Shown: one piece after another, positions 17,184-26,453 of the stretch | Numbering within the stretch: position 1 is the stretch's first letter | Layout of the letters: each line of letters opens with the position of its first letter | Assembly: GCF_000159695.1 (NCBI RefSeq) | Contig: NZ_CM000955.1 | Location: forward strand, 1,065,473-1,129,472 | DNA length: 64,000 nt | Direction: 5' to 3' | Origin: Finegoldia magna ATCC 53516 | GTDB lineage: Bacteria > Bacillota > Clostridia > Tissierellales > Peptoniphilaceae | Notes under the pieces: model-generated | What the model was told of the DNA's origin: nothing | Databases searched by the model: none | The model's input: the letters and a program-made list of their open reading frames with translations, nothing else | Translations under genes and position numbers: made by a program

Positions 17184-18461
17184 TTATTTTTTTATTTTTC
17201 CTATTAATCCTCCAATGGCTGCTGGAATTATCCAAATAAAACTTTTGACTTGCATTGGAAATACTGATTCGATTGTTTTCAACAAACCGAAATCCAATTT
17301 GAATCCGTTAAGTAGTACTATAATTGCATAAATCGACACTCCTATTATGGATCCTAATTTTACGTTTCGTGAGAATGTGTCTTGTTTGAACAAATTCAAG
17401 AAAATCAAAACTATTGCCACAGGATATATCGCTGTCAAAAACGGTGCGGAAATTTTTAGTATTTTTTCAACGCCAACTACCGCGAAGAATGCACTGAAAA
17501 CTGTGGAAATTATTATGATTAAATCGTATGAGATAACTCCGTTTGTTTTTTCTTTGAGCATATCACTGAAGAATTGTCCAACTGTTGTTGTAAGTCCAAT
17601 TGCTGTTGTGAGGCATGCCAATGCCATTGCAACGCAGATTAATACTTTTCCCAAAATCCCCAAATGTTGGTAGCAAATGTATAACAACAAATCAACTCTT
17701 TCGACATTTCCTAGGTTGAACTTGGATGTGGCAGCTCCGAGGTAAATCAATCCTCCGTAGACGAAGCATAGTCCTATAGCTGCTATGATTGACGCTTTTA
17801 TTGTATATTGTTTGATAGTTTTGTCATCTGTAATTCCGTATCCCATAAATCCTTTGGTAACTACAATTGCAAATACTAATGATGCCAACGCATCCATGGT
17901 TTGATATCCTTCTTCAAAGCTTGATTGGAAGACTTGAATTTGATATGTATTCACAGGCGTTGCAACGGGAGATATTATTCCTTTGAAAATAATCACGACA
18001 AGAGTTGCAATCAACAACGGCGTCAAAATTTTTCCCAAATTATCTATTATGCTGCTTGGTTTTCTGACGAATAAATACACACAAGCAAAAAATACTACCG
18101 TGAGCAAAACAGAATTTGCTCCTTTGAAAAATCCTTTTTGAATTATTTCTACTGTTGTTGCTGCAGTCCTTGGAATTGCAAGTCCTGGTCCTATCGCAAG
18201 CATAATTATAGTTGAGAATATTAGTGAAAATCGCGGACTTATAGTGTTGCCGATTTTTTCAATTGTTCCTCCGCTTTTTGTCGCTGCGAGTAATCCCAAG
18301 AAAACCAGTCCTACTGCGCTTAGCAAAAATCCTAATGTCGCAATCAAATACTGATTTCCTACTTTATTACCCAAAAACGGTGGAAATATCAAATTCCCCG
18401 CTCCCAAAAACATCGAAAATAGTGCGAATCCACTAACAAATATTAATTTCCTGTTTTTCAT
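17184..18461 (-). CDS. brnQ: Branched-chain amino acid transport system II carrier protein
   Basis: 425 residues with about twelve transmembrane helices. The N-terminus FVSGFALFSMFLGAGNLIFPPFLG is the LIVCS-family signature. It imports leucine, isoleucine and valine with Na+ or H+. This suits an amino-acid-fermenting anaerobe. The RBS is GAGGTAAT before ATG at 18459-18461. It diverges from the radical SAM gene. Confidence 0.93.
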   Translation of the reverse strand: MKNRKLIFVSGFALFSMFLGAGNLIFPPFLGNKVGNQYLIATLGFLLSAVGLVFLGLLAATKSGGTIEKIGNTISPRFSLIFSTIIMLAIGPGLAIPRTAATTVEIIQKGFFKGANSVLLTVVFFACVYLFVRKPSSIIDNLGKILTPLLIATLVVIIFKGIISPVATPVNTYQIQVFQSSFEEGYQTMDALASLVFAIVVTKGFMGYGITDDKTIKQYTIKASIIAAIGLCFVYGGLIYLGAATSKFNLGNVERVDLLLYICYQHLGILGKVLICVAMALACLTTAIGLTTTVGQFFSDMLKEKTNGVISYDLIIIISTVFSAFFAVVGVEKILKISAPFLTAIYPVAIVLIFLNLFKQDTFSRNVKLGSIIGVSIYAIIVLLNGFKLDFGLLKTIESVFPMQVKSFIWIIPAAIGGLIGKIKK

Positions 18462-18599
18462 AATTACCTCTGTATAAATATTTTAAATTTTTATTAGTTC
18501 TTACAATTCTACCACAATTTCTTCCAGATAACAACTTTTTTCTAAAAAACAAACTTGTGCGAATGTTTGTTTTATTATAAAATACTAATAGGTGATATT

Positions 18600-19835
18600 A
18601 TGGAATTAAAACGCAAATTATCAATATTATCAGACGCTGCCAAGTACGATGTTAGTTGTTCTTCTAGTGGTTCAAAAAGGAAAAATACCTCTGACGGAAT
18701 CGGCGCGGCGCAGAATTCTGGAATATGTCACAGCTGGTCTGAAGACGGAAGGTGCATTTCGCTACTTAAAATTTTACTCACAAACAAATGCATTTACAGT
18801 TGTGAATACTGCGTCAACAGAAAAGAAAACAACATCGAAAGAGCAGAATTCACTCCAGAAGAAGTGGCTGATTTGACTATAAATTTTTACAAAAGAAATT
18901 ACATAGAAGGATTATTCCTGTCGAGTGGAGTTGTAAAAAGTCCAGACCACACGATGATAAAGCTTATAAGAGTTGCGGAAATTCTTCGCAATGAGAAAAA
19001 ATTCAACGGATACATTCACATGAAGGCAATCCCAGGTGCAAGTGAAGAATTAATCGAAAGACTAGGAAGGCTTATCGATCGTATGAGTATCAACATAGAA
19101 CTTCCTACGAAGTCAAGCTTGAAGATGCTCGCTCCCCAAAAAACGTATGAGTCCATTGAAAAACCGATGGATTTTATTAACGAATCCATCACTCAGTACA
19201 AAATCGACAGGAAAACTATCAGAAAAACTCCTTTGTTTTTACCAGCTGGTCAATCCACTCAAATGATAGTCGGAGCAGGTCGTGAATCGGATCTTACAAT
19301 TATCAACAAAGCAAGTAGCCTTTATGAAGACTATAAGCTCAAAAGAGTTTTCTATTCGGGATTTGTCCCTGTAATTAAATCGAAATACACAGACGGAATC
19401 AAAAAAGTTCCCATGCTACGTGAACACAGGTTGTATCAAGCAGATTGGCTGATGCGTTTTTACAAATTCAAATCAAACGAAATTTTGAACGAACAAAACC
19501 CGTTTTTTGATTTGACATTAGATCCCAAAGCATTCTGGGCAGTGCAAAACGTAGCAAACTTTCCAATAGAAATAAATCGCGCATCTTATGAAGAACTTCT
19601 TCGTGTTCCAGGATTCGGTCCAACATATGCGATGAGAATTATAAATGCGAGAAAATTTGCCAACCTCAACTACGACGATTTGACCTCTCTTAAAATCTCA
19701 CTGAAAAAAGCTAAAAACTTCATACTTGTAAACGGAGTATACCGCGGACAAAAATACAGCACAAAAGACGATTTGCTGGATATTTTGAGAATACAAGAAG
19801 GGAAAAATGTAACACAACTTAGTTTTTTGGAGTAG
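18600..19835 (+). CDS. Putative DNA modification/repair radical SAM protein
   Basis: 411 residues from the ATG at 18600, chosen because GGTGAT precedes it; an upstream in-frame ATG at 18555 has no RBS. The radical SAM motif C-IYS-C-EY-C lies at about residues 64-71. The C-terminal part has a helix-hairpin-helix unit (INRASYEELLRVPGFGPTYAMRI), as in non-specific DNA binding. This matches the family paired with the DUF4130-type DNA-metabolism protein, which is encoded two bases downstream. The actual reaction is unknown. The pair is translationally coupled. Confidence 0.88.
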   Translation: MELKRKLSILSDAAKYDVSCSSSGSKRKNTSDGIGAAQNSGICHSWSEDGRCISLLKILLTNKCIYSCEYCVNRKENNIERAEFTPEEVADLTINFYKRNYIEGLFLSSGVVKSPDHTMIKLIRVAEILRNEKKFNGYIHMKAIPGASEELIERLGRLIDRMSINIELPTKSSLKMLAPQKTYESIEKPMDFINESITQYKIDRKTIRKTPLFLPAGQSTQMIVGAGRESDLTIINKASSLYEDYKLKRVFYSGFVPVIKSKYTDGIKKVPMLREHRLYQADWLMRFYKFKSNEILNEQNPFFDLTLDPKAFWAVQNVANFPIEINRASYEELLRVPGFGPTYAMRIINARKFANLNYDDLTSLKISLKKAKNFILVNGVYRGQKYSTKDDLLDILRIQEGKNVTQLSFLE

Positions 19836-19837
19836 AT

Positions 19838-20581
19838 ATGAGATACAGTTATGACAACAGCTTAGACGGCTTGTTTACGGTGATCTTTGAACAGTACAGA
19901 CATATTGAAAATTCAATTATCGTTGTGAAATCAGAGCAATTGGATTTTTTGAATGATGACATATACATTGAAACAAATACTGACAAATCATCACGTGTGA
20001 AAAAATCGATAATAGACAAATTCGGATTCAACTTTTATCGTAGCATCAACTACGCATTCGTCTCAGAAAATCCCTACAAATCGACAATTATCGCTAAGAC
20101 AATCAAAAATATGTACACATACAGCTACAACTTCATTAACTCTTCTGACAAAATTGCTGTCCAATTCAACAGCCTGTGCAAATATTCCACAAGAGAACTT
20201 CACGCATATAAAGGACTTCTTAGATTCAAAGAAATCCAAGACAATTTCTTGTTCGCAGAATTCGAACCTAACAACGATATTTTGGAATTACTCACATATC
20301 ATTTCAAAAACAGATTGAGAAATGAAAAGTTTGTGATTTACGATAAGAAAAGAAATAAGTGTGCAATATATGTGGACAATGATTTGGCATTTTACGATGT
20401 ACAAGAAATCTTCAAAGAAGAATCTGATGAAGAGAAAATGTTCGAAGATTGCTGGATAGAATTCTACAATTCAGTCGGTATAAAAGAACGCCAAAACCTC
20501 AAACTTATGCAGAATAATATGCCGAAAAGATACTGGAAATATTTACCAGAGAAAAATAAAATTTACGATAACGAAAAATAA
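19838..20581 (+). CDS. DUF4130-type DNA-metabolism protein, partner of the radical SAM protein
   Basis: 247 residues, starting 2 bp after the radical SAM stop. It belongs to the TIGR03915-like family that is almost always next to the putative DNA-repair radical SAM protein. Typical pieces are YSYDNSLDGLFTVIFE at the start and MPKRYWKYLPEK near the end. In some bacteria it is fused to a uracil-DNA-glycosylase-like domain, which is absent here. Together the pair probably acts on damaged or modified DNA. Confidence 0.82.
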   Translation: MRYSYDNSLDGLFTVIFEQYRHIENSIIVVKSEQLDFLNDDIYIETNTDKSSRVKKSIIDKFGFNFYRSINYAFVSENPYKSTIIAKTIKNMYTYSYNFINSSDKIAVQFNSLCKYSTRELHAYKGLLRFKEIQDNFLFAEFEPNNDILELLTYHFKNRLRNEKFVIYDKKRNKCAIYVDNDLAFYDVQEIFKEESDEEKMFEDCWIEFYNSVGIKERQNLKLMQNNMPKRYWKYLPEKNKIYDNEK

Positions 20582-20633
20582 TTGTTGTATTTACACTTAA
20601 ATAATTTGAAATAATAAGTGTATATGCAACAAT
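20581..20633 (+). terminator. Imperfect hairpin after the DNA-repair pair
   Basis: ATTGTTG / CAACAAT and TACACTTA / TAAGTGTA form two stacked stems with small internal loops. No clean T run follows, so it may be a weak terminator or the remnant of an inserted element beside the tRNA gene. Confidence 0.4.
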
Positions 20634-20670
20634 ATGATTTTAAAAAAATCAGTAGTGATGCTTTTTATAT

Positions 20671-20714
20671 TTGTTCCCTTTTTGTTCCCTTTTTGTTCCC
20701 TTTTTGTTCCCTTT
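20671..20714. repeat. Four tandem 11-bp repeats (GTTCCCTTTTT)
   Basis: GTTCCC recurs every 11 bp (starting at 20673, 20684, 20695 and 20706), separated by TTTTT. It lies between the DNA-repair pair and tRNA-Arg, in otherwise non-coding sequence. Confidence 0.85.
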
Positions 20715-20768
20715 CTACAAGAATCTTAAAGAATTGTGAGTACTATCTGTAAAATTCTATAAAATAAA

Positions 20769-20800
20769 AACAAGCCTAGAACGTGTAAATTCTAGGCTTT
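20769..20800 (-). terminator. Terminator of tRNA-Arg
   Basis: AAGCCTAGAA / TTCTAGGCTT with an 8-base loop, then GTTTTTATTTT on the minus strand. Confidence 0.85.
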
Positions 20801-20805
20801 CTGCT

Positions 20806-20881
20806 TGGTACTCCCACCCGGATTCGAACCGGGGATGCCCCCTTAGGAGGGGGGTATTATATCCAGCTTAATTATGGAAGC
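20806..20881 (-). tRNA. tRNA-Arg (anticodon CCT)
   Basis: 76 bases with encoded CCA. The acceptor stem GCTTCCA / TGGGAGT includes two G-T pairs. The anticodon stem CCCCC / GGGGG has loop CTCCTAA (anticodon CCT, reads AGG). The T arm is CCCGG-TTCGAAT-CCGGG. It lies just 3' of the carboxypeptidase gene on the same strand, with a small hairpin between them. Confidence 0.93.
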
Positions 20882-20884
20882 ACA

Positions 20885-20904
20885 TAAAACCGACTCAAAT
20901 CGGC
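20885..20904 (-). terminator. Weak terminator after the D,D-carboxypeptidase gene
   Basis: AGCCGA / TCGGTT with a 6-base loop and TTTT on the minus strand, directly after the stop codon and before tRNA-Arg. Confidence 0.5.
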
Positions 20905-22089
20905 TTATGATGTAAGAAGTGCTTCTAATAATTCGTAAGTGTATTTGGCACTTCTTTTTATTCTGGTTAATGTGTCTGCTTTTTCGTAAGGTTTTTTGAC
21001 AACGAGACTTACTTCTCTCTTGTCGCCTTTTCCAGTGTCGATTACAACTTTTCCGACGATTTGTCCTTTTTTCAAAGGAGCTTTCAAGTCTTTTTTGATG
21101 TCGACTTTTTGTTGCAGACCTGTTTTTGTATTATACAAAATGGATACGTCTTCTGTCGGATAAATCTCAACGTTTTTGTCAACAACGCTGTTGACTGATT
21201 TCGTTTCGATTGGTTTTTCGCTGTTTAATATATTAATTGGCTCAAATGAATTTCTGACGTACTCCAATATTATTTTTTGGTAAGTATTTCTATCGTATTT
21301 TGTGGGAGCTCCCATCAATACGGAAACTACTTTGTTGTTCGGATTGTTTGGTTTCAAACTCATCGTAGTTATCAAACAGTATCCAGCTTTTTCAGTTGTT
21401 CCTGTTTTAAATCCATCTACGCCTTCGATTTTTCCTAAAAATGGAACTGTAGTCACGCCTTCGTATTTTCTAGACGGCATACTAAGTTTTTGTGTTTTTG
21501 TGTAATTTAAAACTTGTGGGTAATTGTTGATTGTATAAGTGGTTAATTTCGCCAAATCTTTTGCACTCATCATGTTTTCCTTGTCGTTTTCAGGATAACC
21601 TGATGCAGAATAAAACTTCGCAGATTCCAATTCTAATTCGGCTGCTTTTTTGTTCATTCTTTCGACAAATTTTGCCACAGATCCTTCTGATTTCACTGCT
21701 AATTCGTCTGCGGCGTCATTTCCACTGACTATCATCATTCCCCTTATCAAATCATTTACAGTTACTTCTTCGCCTTTTTTAAGTTGCATAGTACTCGCTT
21801 CAGGCTTTGCGTATTGTGTTTGGATTTTGATTTTATCGTCGAGCTTGTATTTGTTTGCGTTGATATCTTCCATAACTAAAACATAAGTCATGATTTTAGT
21901 AAGCGATGCTATAGCATAAGGTTTATTTTCGTTGTAATTCAACAATTCTTGGGAATAATCCTGTTCAATCGTGTAATACGAGTTTACTTTGTTTTCAAAT
22001 CCCAACTTAGAGTCCGCTTTTGATAATGCAGGTTGAAATACAATAGCAAGTATTAACATTAAGGGTATTATTTTTTTAATACTCTTCAT
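20905..22089 (-). CDS. D-alanyl-D-alanine carboxypeptidase (peptidase S11)
   Basis: 394 residues. A signal peptide (1-26) is followed by the penicillin-binding motifs S62-L-T-K65, S122-G-N124 and K228-T-G230. A C-terminal PBP5-type beta domain (about 285-375) follows. It trims the terminal D-Ala of peptidoglycan stem peptides at the outer face of the membrane. The gene for a glycosyltransferase lies 8 bp upstream in the same direction, so both probably form one transcript. A second S11 enzyme is encoded near 25 kb. Confidence 0.93.
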   Translation of the reverse strand: MKSIKKIIPLMLILAIVFQPALSKADSKLGFENKVNSYYTIEQDYSQELLNYNENKPYAIASLTKIMTYVLVMEDINANKYKLDDKIKIQTQYAKPEASTMQLKKGEEVTVNDLIRGMMIVSGNDAADELAVKSEGSVAKFVERMNKKAAELELESAKFYSASGYPENDKENMMSAKDLAKLTTYTINNYPQVLNYTKTQKLSMPSRKYEGVTTVPFLGKIEGVDGFKTGTTEKAGYCLITTMSLKPNNPNNKVVSVLMGAPTKYDRNTYQKIILEYVRNSFEPINILNSEKPIETKSVNSVVDKNVEIYPTEDVSILYNTKTGLQQKVDIKKDLKAPLKKGQIVGKVVIDTGKGDKREVSLVVKKPYEKADTLTRIKRSAKYTYELLEALLTS

Positions 22090-22097
22090 TTCTCACC

Positions 22098-23234
22098 TCA
22101 TCTTTTCGATATAACTTCTTCGTACACTTTTATTACATCATCTGTAATTTTTTCTTCGGAATATACTTCTTTGATATCGTGTGATATTTTTTCCCTGTCG
22201 TATTTTTCAATATTATCGTGCATATATCTTAACGCTTCGGCTAACTTCTCAACGTTAAATCTATCAACCAATATTCCATTTTCTTCATTTATTAAATGTT
22301 CTGGCCCACCGCACTTGCTAGCAACCACAGGTAATCCTGCAGACAATGCTTCCAAATACGCCAACCCAAAAGTTTCTGAATACGAATACAAGCAAAACAT
22401 ATCCGCATTATTGTAGCCTTCAACGATTTTTTCTCTTTTTGTTGATCCAGGAAGAAATACTTGGTCTGTCAAATTCAACTCTTCGACCATTTTAAGTAAC
22501 GGTTTTCGCAAAAATCCGTCCCCATAAATCGTAAGCTTCACATGCTTATCGTTCGAAAAAGCAATGTTGAACGCCTCGATTAATTCTTGTGGACCTTTTG
22601 TCGTGATTACATTCCCAGTGGATACGATGTTGAAGATGTCTCCTCTTTTGAAATTCTCGTTGTTTTTGAAAATCGTAAGATTTGGAATAATCGCAATCTC
22701 CGTGGAATCTTTTCCAAATTCTTCTTTGATTTTCTCTTTGAATTTGGGACTTACAGTTATAAGCCCGTCTGTCCTGTCGTAAGTTTCTTCGGCGATTCTT
22801 CTGTAAGAAGGTTTGATAGTGTCTTGATTTACAACAGAATTGCATTCTGTAAGTACGAATGGAATGTTCAACTCTTTAGCAAGTTTGGATGCGTAATATC
22901 CTTGGTCTGTAAAATAAGTGTGGATTACATCCGGTCTTCCTTCGATTTTCTCCACTTTTTTGTAGAAATGTCTCAGTACCAAATAAGAAAAGTCATAAAG
23001 GCTTTTGACTATATATCTTCCAATCGGAAAATGAAAGGAATACACTTTGACATTATCTCTTATAAAATATTCACTTTTATATTTGCGAAAACGTCTAAGT
23101 GATCTGAAATCAAGTGCAATCAACACAACTTCTACGCCTTTTTTTGCTAGTGCAATTGCCTGATCCAATTCAAATATTCCGTTCATTTTGTATTTATCCG
23201 TCGGATATCCTCTAGCGATTATATAAGCCTTCAT
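22098..23234 (-). CDS. Glycosyltransferase family 4 protein
   Basis: 378 residues, GT-B fold. The N-terminal acceptor domain starts MKAYIIARGYPTDKY. The C-terminal domain has the GT4 signature FCLYSYSETFGLAYLEALSAGLPVVA, with the conserved E-x7-E. It transfers a sugar from a nucleotide donor, probably to a surface glycan or lipid. Specificity cannot be read from sequence. It has no signal peptide. Its position before a carboxypeptidase gene suggests a cell-envelope role. Confidence 0.88.
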   Translation of the reverse strand: MKAYIIARGYPTDKYKMNGIFELDQAIALAKKGVEVVLIALDFRSLRRFRKYKSEYFIRDNVKVYSFHFPIGRYIVKSLYDFSYLVLRHFYKKVEKIEGRPDVIHTYFTDQGYYASKLAKELNIPFVLTECNSVVNQDTIKPSYRRIAEETYDRTDGLITVSPKFKEKIKEEFGKDSTEIAIIPNLTIFKNNENFKRGDIFNIVSTGNVITTKGPQELIEAFNIAFSNDKHVKLTIYGDGFLRKPLLKMVEELNLTDQVFLPGSTKREKIVEGYNNADMFCLYSYSETFGLAYLEALSAGLPVVASKCGGPEHLINEENGILVDRFNVEKLAEALRYMHDNIEKYDREKISHDIKEVYSEEKITDDVIKVYEEVISKR

Positions 23235-23261
23235 TTCTTTTCCTATCTTAATTTTAGTTTA

Positions 23262-24527
23262 CTAGTCTATTATATCAAATCCTGTGTATTTTTGTAGCAC
23301 TTCAGGAATTTTTATACTTCCGTCAGCTTGTTGATAGTTTTCGATTACAGCTGCAAAACAACGTCCAATAGCAAGTCCTGAACCGTTTAATGTGTGAACG
23401 TATTGTGGCTTATTATTTTCGTCACGATATCTGATATTTGCACGTCTTGCTTGGAAATCTTCAAAGTTTGAACAGCTTGAGATTTCAACGTATCTGTTAT
23501 AACTTGGCATCCACACTTCAACGTCATAAGTCATTGCAGATGAGAATCCCAAATCTCCAGAGCAAAGTCTAACAACTCTGTATGGAATTTCCAACAATTG
23601 CAAGATTTCTTCTGCGTTATTTGTAAGTTTTTCTAATTCGTCATAACTTGTAGAAGGTTCAACAAATTTTACCATTTCGACTTTTTCAAATTGGTGATTT
23701 CTGATCAAACCTCTTGTGTCACGTCCAGCACTTCCTGCTTCTCTTCTGAAACATTGAGTAAATGCTGTGTAATAAATTGGCAAACTTCCTTGTTCCAAAA
23801 TTTCTCCTGCCAATAAATTAGTTACAGGAACTTCTGCAGTAGGAGCAAGATACATGTCGTCTTTTTCGCAGTAAAACATATCTTCTTTGAATTTTGGAAT
23901 TTGACCTGTACCCATCATCGCACTTGGACTCATCAATACTGGAGTATTCATTTCAGTGTAACCTTGTTTATCAGTGTGAAGATCCACCATGAAATTCATC
24001 AAAGCTCTTTCAAGTCGTGCGCCTTTTCCTTTGAACACGCTAAATCTTGATTTGGAAATCTTAGTTGCTCTTTCGAAATCCAAAATATCCAAGTCAACGC
24101 CCAAATCCCAGTGAGCCTTAATATCAAAATCAAATTTTCTTGGTTCGCCCCATTTTCTCATTTCCAAATTCTCAGTATCATCCAAACCAACAGGAACATC
24201 TTTGTTAGGAGTGTTTGGAATTTCCATCAAATATTCTCTGATTTCTTCGTCGATATCTTTCAAATCGTCATCCATAGATTTGATATCATCAGATAACTTC
24301 TTCAAGTTTTTGAAAAGTTCTGTAGTATCTTCTCCGTTTTTCTTCATTTGTGGAACTTGTTTAGATAATTTGTTTTGTTCCGCCTTCATTGATTCTACTT
24401 TTTGAATAACTTCACGTCTTTTTTCATCAGTATCCAAAAGTTTTTGAATTGGATATTCTCCTCTTCTTTTTTTAAGCGCTTCAACGATTTCTTCTGGATT
24501 GTTTCTAATTCTTTTAATATCTAACAT
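23262..24527 (-). CDS. serS: Seryl-tRNA synthetase
   Basis: 421 residues from ATG at 24527, chosen because AAGGAG sits 7 bases upstream; an upstream in-frame ATG at 24548 lies before that RBS. The N-terminal coiled coil (about 28-110) contacts the long variable arm of tRNA-Ser. Class II motifs are [17 protein letters not shown] (motif 2) and NGSGLAIGR (motif 3). It charges tRNA-Ser with serine. A T-box leader precedes the gene, so expression should rise when uncharged tRNA-Ser accumulates. Confidence 0.96.
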   Translation of the reverse strand: MLDIKRIRNNPEEIVEALKKRRGEYPIQKLLDTDEKRREVIQKVESMKAEQNKLSKQVPQMKKNGEDTTELFKNLKKLSDDIKSMDDDLKDIDEEIREYLMEIPNTPNKDVPVGLDDTENLEMRKWGEPRKFDFDIKAHWDLGVDLDILDFERATKISKSRFSVFKGKGARLERALMNFMVDLHTDKQGYTEMNTPVLMSPSAMMGTGQIPKFKEDMFYCEKDDMYLAPTAEVPVTNLLAGEILEQGSLPIYYTAFTQCFRREAGSAGRDTRGLIRNHQFEKVEMVKFVEPSTSYDELEKLTNNAEEILQLLEIPYRVVRLCSGDLGFSSAMTYDVEVWMPSYNRYVEISSCSNFEDFQARRANIRYRDENNKPQYVHTLNGSGLAIGRCFAAVIENYQQADGSIKIPEVLQKYTGFDIID

Positions 24528-24543
24528 AACTTTCTCCTTATAA

Positions 24544-24740
24544 AACAATAAAAAAACTCATACCAAGGGACGAAAATTACGTTTCCGCGACTGCCACCCT
24601 AATTAGCATAAGCTCTCTCAACTAATAACGCATAGAAGTTAGATTCATTATCTTCATATACTTATTCGCACCACACATAAGCTCTCTGAATTACTCCAAT
24701 AATTACTATTTCTTCATCAACTGCAATATTCAACTATATT
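24544..24740 (-). promoter_or_regulatory. T-box riboswitch leader of serS
   Basis: The minus-strand leader contains AGAGAGCTTATGTG...GGTGCGAATAAG, the usual stem I start, and a T-box sequence AGGGTGGCAGTCGCGG at 24585-24600. Its UGGC bulge can pair with the GCCA end of uncharged tRNA-Ser (discriminator G73). CGTCCCTTGG follows, then TTTTTTT at 24550-24556, so a competing terminator is present. Possible UCU specifier codons lie in the stem I region, but I cannot fix which one is used. Confidence 0.88.
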
Positions 24741-24883
24741 AATGTATATTTTACCACAAATAATCTAGTTGTGTCAATGTATAGCTCAATTACAACGTTT
24801 TTAGATTTTTTAAATACAGATTGCATTTAATTTGCATCTTAGCAAAAATGCTAATATGATTTAATGAATACAATAAATTTTTA

Positions 24884-24917
24884 AAAAACAGATCAGCATT
24901 TTAAACGCTAATCTGTT
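24884..24917 (-). terminator. Terminator after the second carboxypeptidase gene
   Basis: AACAGATTAGC / GCTGATCTGTT with a 9-base loop and TTTTTT on the minus strand. A second small hairpin (TTAGCA-AAAA-TGCTAA) lies about 40 bp further. Confidence 0.85.
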
Positions 24918-24925
24918 TTCATCTC

Positions 24926-25864
24926 TTATTTTTTATTTATAATTGTGTTTATAGCCGATTGAACAGCCTTATACCTGTCTTCATTGGTGTGAGATGCAAG
25001 ACAAGTTATTAGATATTTCTCGCCATCTTTCTCATACAAAACAACGATATTATACGACGAAGCCATGGTTCCAGTCTTGACGCCTTTTATATCTTTATTG
25101 TAGAACGCTGATTTTGGATCCAAAAATTCATTAGTATTTTCCCATGTAAATTCTCCCTGAGAAGTTTTTATGCTAAAAGAACTCTTTCCCATACATTTTT
25201 TTACAAAATCGTAATCAATAAGTTTGAGCGTTACTCTATTAATATCTTTTAAATTAGTATCTGCTTGTATGGAAAATCCACTCGGATCGAACAAGTGGGT
25301 TTTGCTGTAACCTTCATCTGCGAGGTACTTGCTGAGATTTTTTACAAAATAATCCACGTATTTTTTTGCACTGTAACCATCTCCCAAGTCTTTTTTGCCG
25401 ATGTTGTATGCCAACGCAAAAGCCGCATCATTTCCAGATGGCACAAGCATAGCCTGCATTATTTGCTCGGCTGTGTACTTTCCGACTTTCAAATGGGCTA
25501 GTGATGAGCCTTCGGGAACAAGCTCAAGCAATTCTCGGTTTACTTCGATGGTGTCATCTAATTTTACCTTCGTTAGTGCGTAATCAATCGCAAAAAGCTT
25601 CGATAAGCTTGCAACAGTTGGTAATTGTCCACCGCCTTCATAAAACAAGTATTTTCCTTTATTCATGTCATATACCGAGAAAGCAAGTGCATCTTCTGGA
25701 ATCTTCAACTCTTTAGTATCTATTTTGAAATCAATTCTATCGTAAAATTTTCTAAAAGTTCTGGATTGTAAAATTCTATAGCCACGCAAGTTAAATAAGA
25801 ATAAACAAAACGCCAAAAGAATGACTCCAAGAATTAAAAACAATTTACGCTTGTGTTTTTTCAT
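24926..25864 (-). CDS. Serine-type D-Ala-D-Ala carboxypeptidase (peptidase S11), membrane anchored
   Basis: 312 residues. An uncleaved N-terminal helix (about 8-25) anchors the protein. The active-site motifs are S86-L-S-K89, S143-G-N145 and K263-T-G265. Unlike the enzyme near 21.5 kb it lacks the C-terminal PBP5-like domain. It probably trims peptidoglycan peptides. The start ATG is at 25862-25864 with a GAGGTGA RBS. Monocistronic. Confidence 0.9.
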   Translation of the reverse strand: MKKHKRKLFLILGVILLAFCLFLFNLRGYRILQSRTFRKFYDRIDFKIDTKELKIPEDALAFSVYDMNKGKYLFYEGGGQLPTVASLSKLFAIDYALTKVKLDDTIEVNRELLELVPEGSSLAHLKVGKYTAEQIMQAMLVPSGNDAAFALAYNIGKKDLGDGYSAKKYVDYFVKNLSKYLADEGYSKTHLFDPSGFSIQADTNLKDINRVTLKLIDYDFVKKCMGKSSFSIKTSQGEFTWENTNEFLDPKSAFYNKDIKGVKTGTMASSYNIVVLYEKDGEKYLITCLASHTNEDRYKAVQSAINTIINKK

Positions 25865-25977
25865 AATTCACCTCTATACCTAAATTATCTTATATCACAA
25901 TGTGAATTGCAATAATTAGAATGATTTTTTATATTCATATTAGCATTTTGCATTTAGAAATTTGTTCATAGATTCAT

Positions 25978-26160
25978 AATCAGATTAGCGTTTTTGTTAA
26001 GAACATCATACGGAAAAAACAATCAGAAATTCCAGCGAAGGGAACCGTCAAAAAATCTCACTCGCGCCAAAGCGAAGCTTGCGCTTGAGATTTTAGGTTC
26101 ACAAGCGATGAATTTCTTTGTTTTTGTAGTCAGATGTTCGTACAAAATGCTAATCTGATT
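25978..26160. repeat. Long imperfect palindromic intergenic repeat, copy 1
   Basis: The outer arms AATCAGATTAGC (25978) and its inverted match (to 26160) enclose further matching blocks GAACATC, AAAAACAA, AGAAATTC, GAACC and AAAATCTCA on both sides, so the 183 bp can fold into one long broken stem. The inner part (about 26008-26140) matches two other copies at 28.9 and 29.3 kb. No coding frame of note is present. The rest of the 394-bp gap holds only the flanking terminator and promoter. Confidence 0.8.
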
Positions 26161-26215
26161 TGTTTATCTATTTCAACCCCAAGCAACACCATTTCTAAAC
26201 TGTCTTAAAAAACAA

Positions 26216-26254
26216 AAAACACCAAGCTCATCTCAAAAGATTTGCTCAGTGTTA
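26216..26254 (-). terminator. Terminator after the small membrane protein genes
   Basis: AACACTGAGC / GCTTGGTGTT (with G-T pairs) plus TTTTTTG on the minus strand. Confidence 0.75.
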
Positions 26255-26258
26255 TTTT

Positions 26259-26441
26259 CTACATATCTTTGTCTGCATTTTGGAAAAATTTTGCCACATA
26301 TCCTATTACTACTAAAACCAAGAATACTTTCATCAAGAATTTCAAAATACTAACAGTTATTCCCATAATTCCCATCATGATATTCAAAGCCAAAATAGCC
26401 AAGAATATGTACAAAATGTATTTTAAATATTTGTTATCCAT
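26259..26441 (-). CDS. Small two-helix membrane protein
   Basis: 60 residues, almost all hydrophobic with two likely membrane helices. It starts MDNKYLKYILY and ends in the polar tail NADKDM. It begins 12 bp after the stop of a similar small membrane protein gene and shares its terminator, so the two are probably co-expressed. I do not recognise the family. Confidence 0.6.
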   Translation of the reverse strand: MDNKYLKYILYIFLAILALNIMMGIMGITVSILKFLMKVFLVLVVIGYVAKFFQNADKDM

Positions 26442-26453
26442 ACTCCACTTCCT

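Noticed and set aside
18555..18599. N-terminal extension of the DNA-repair radical SAM protein
   Set aside because: The upstream ATG has no RBS, while the ATG at 18600 has GGTGAT at the right distance.
18525..18600. SOS (LexA) box before the DNA-repair radical SAM gene
   Set aside because: AACAAAC...GTTTGTT forms an inverted repeat, but the 10-base spacing and sequence do not fit the GAAC-N4-GTTC box.
20671..20714. CRISPR-like repeat array
   Set aside because: The units are 11-bp tandem repeats without spacers and there are no cas genes in the window.
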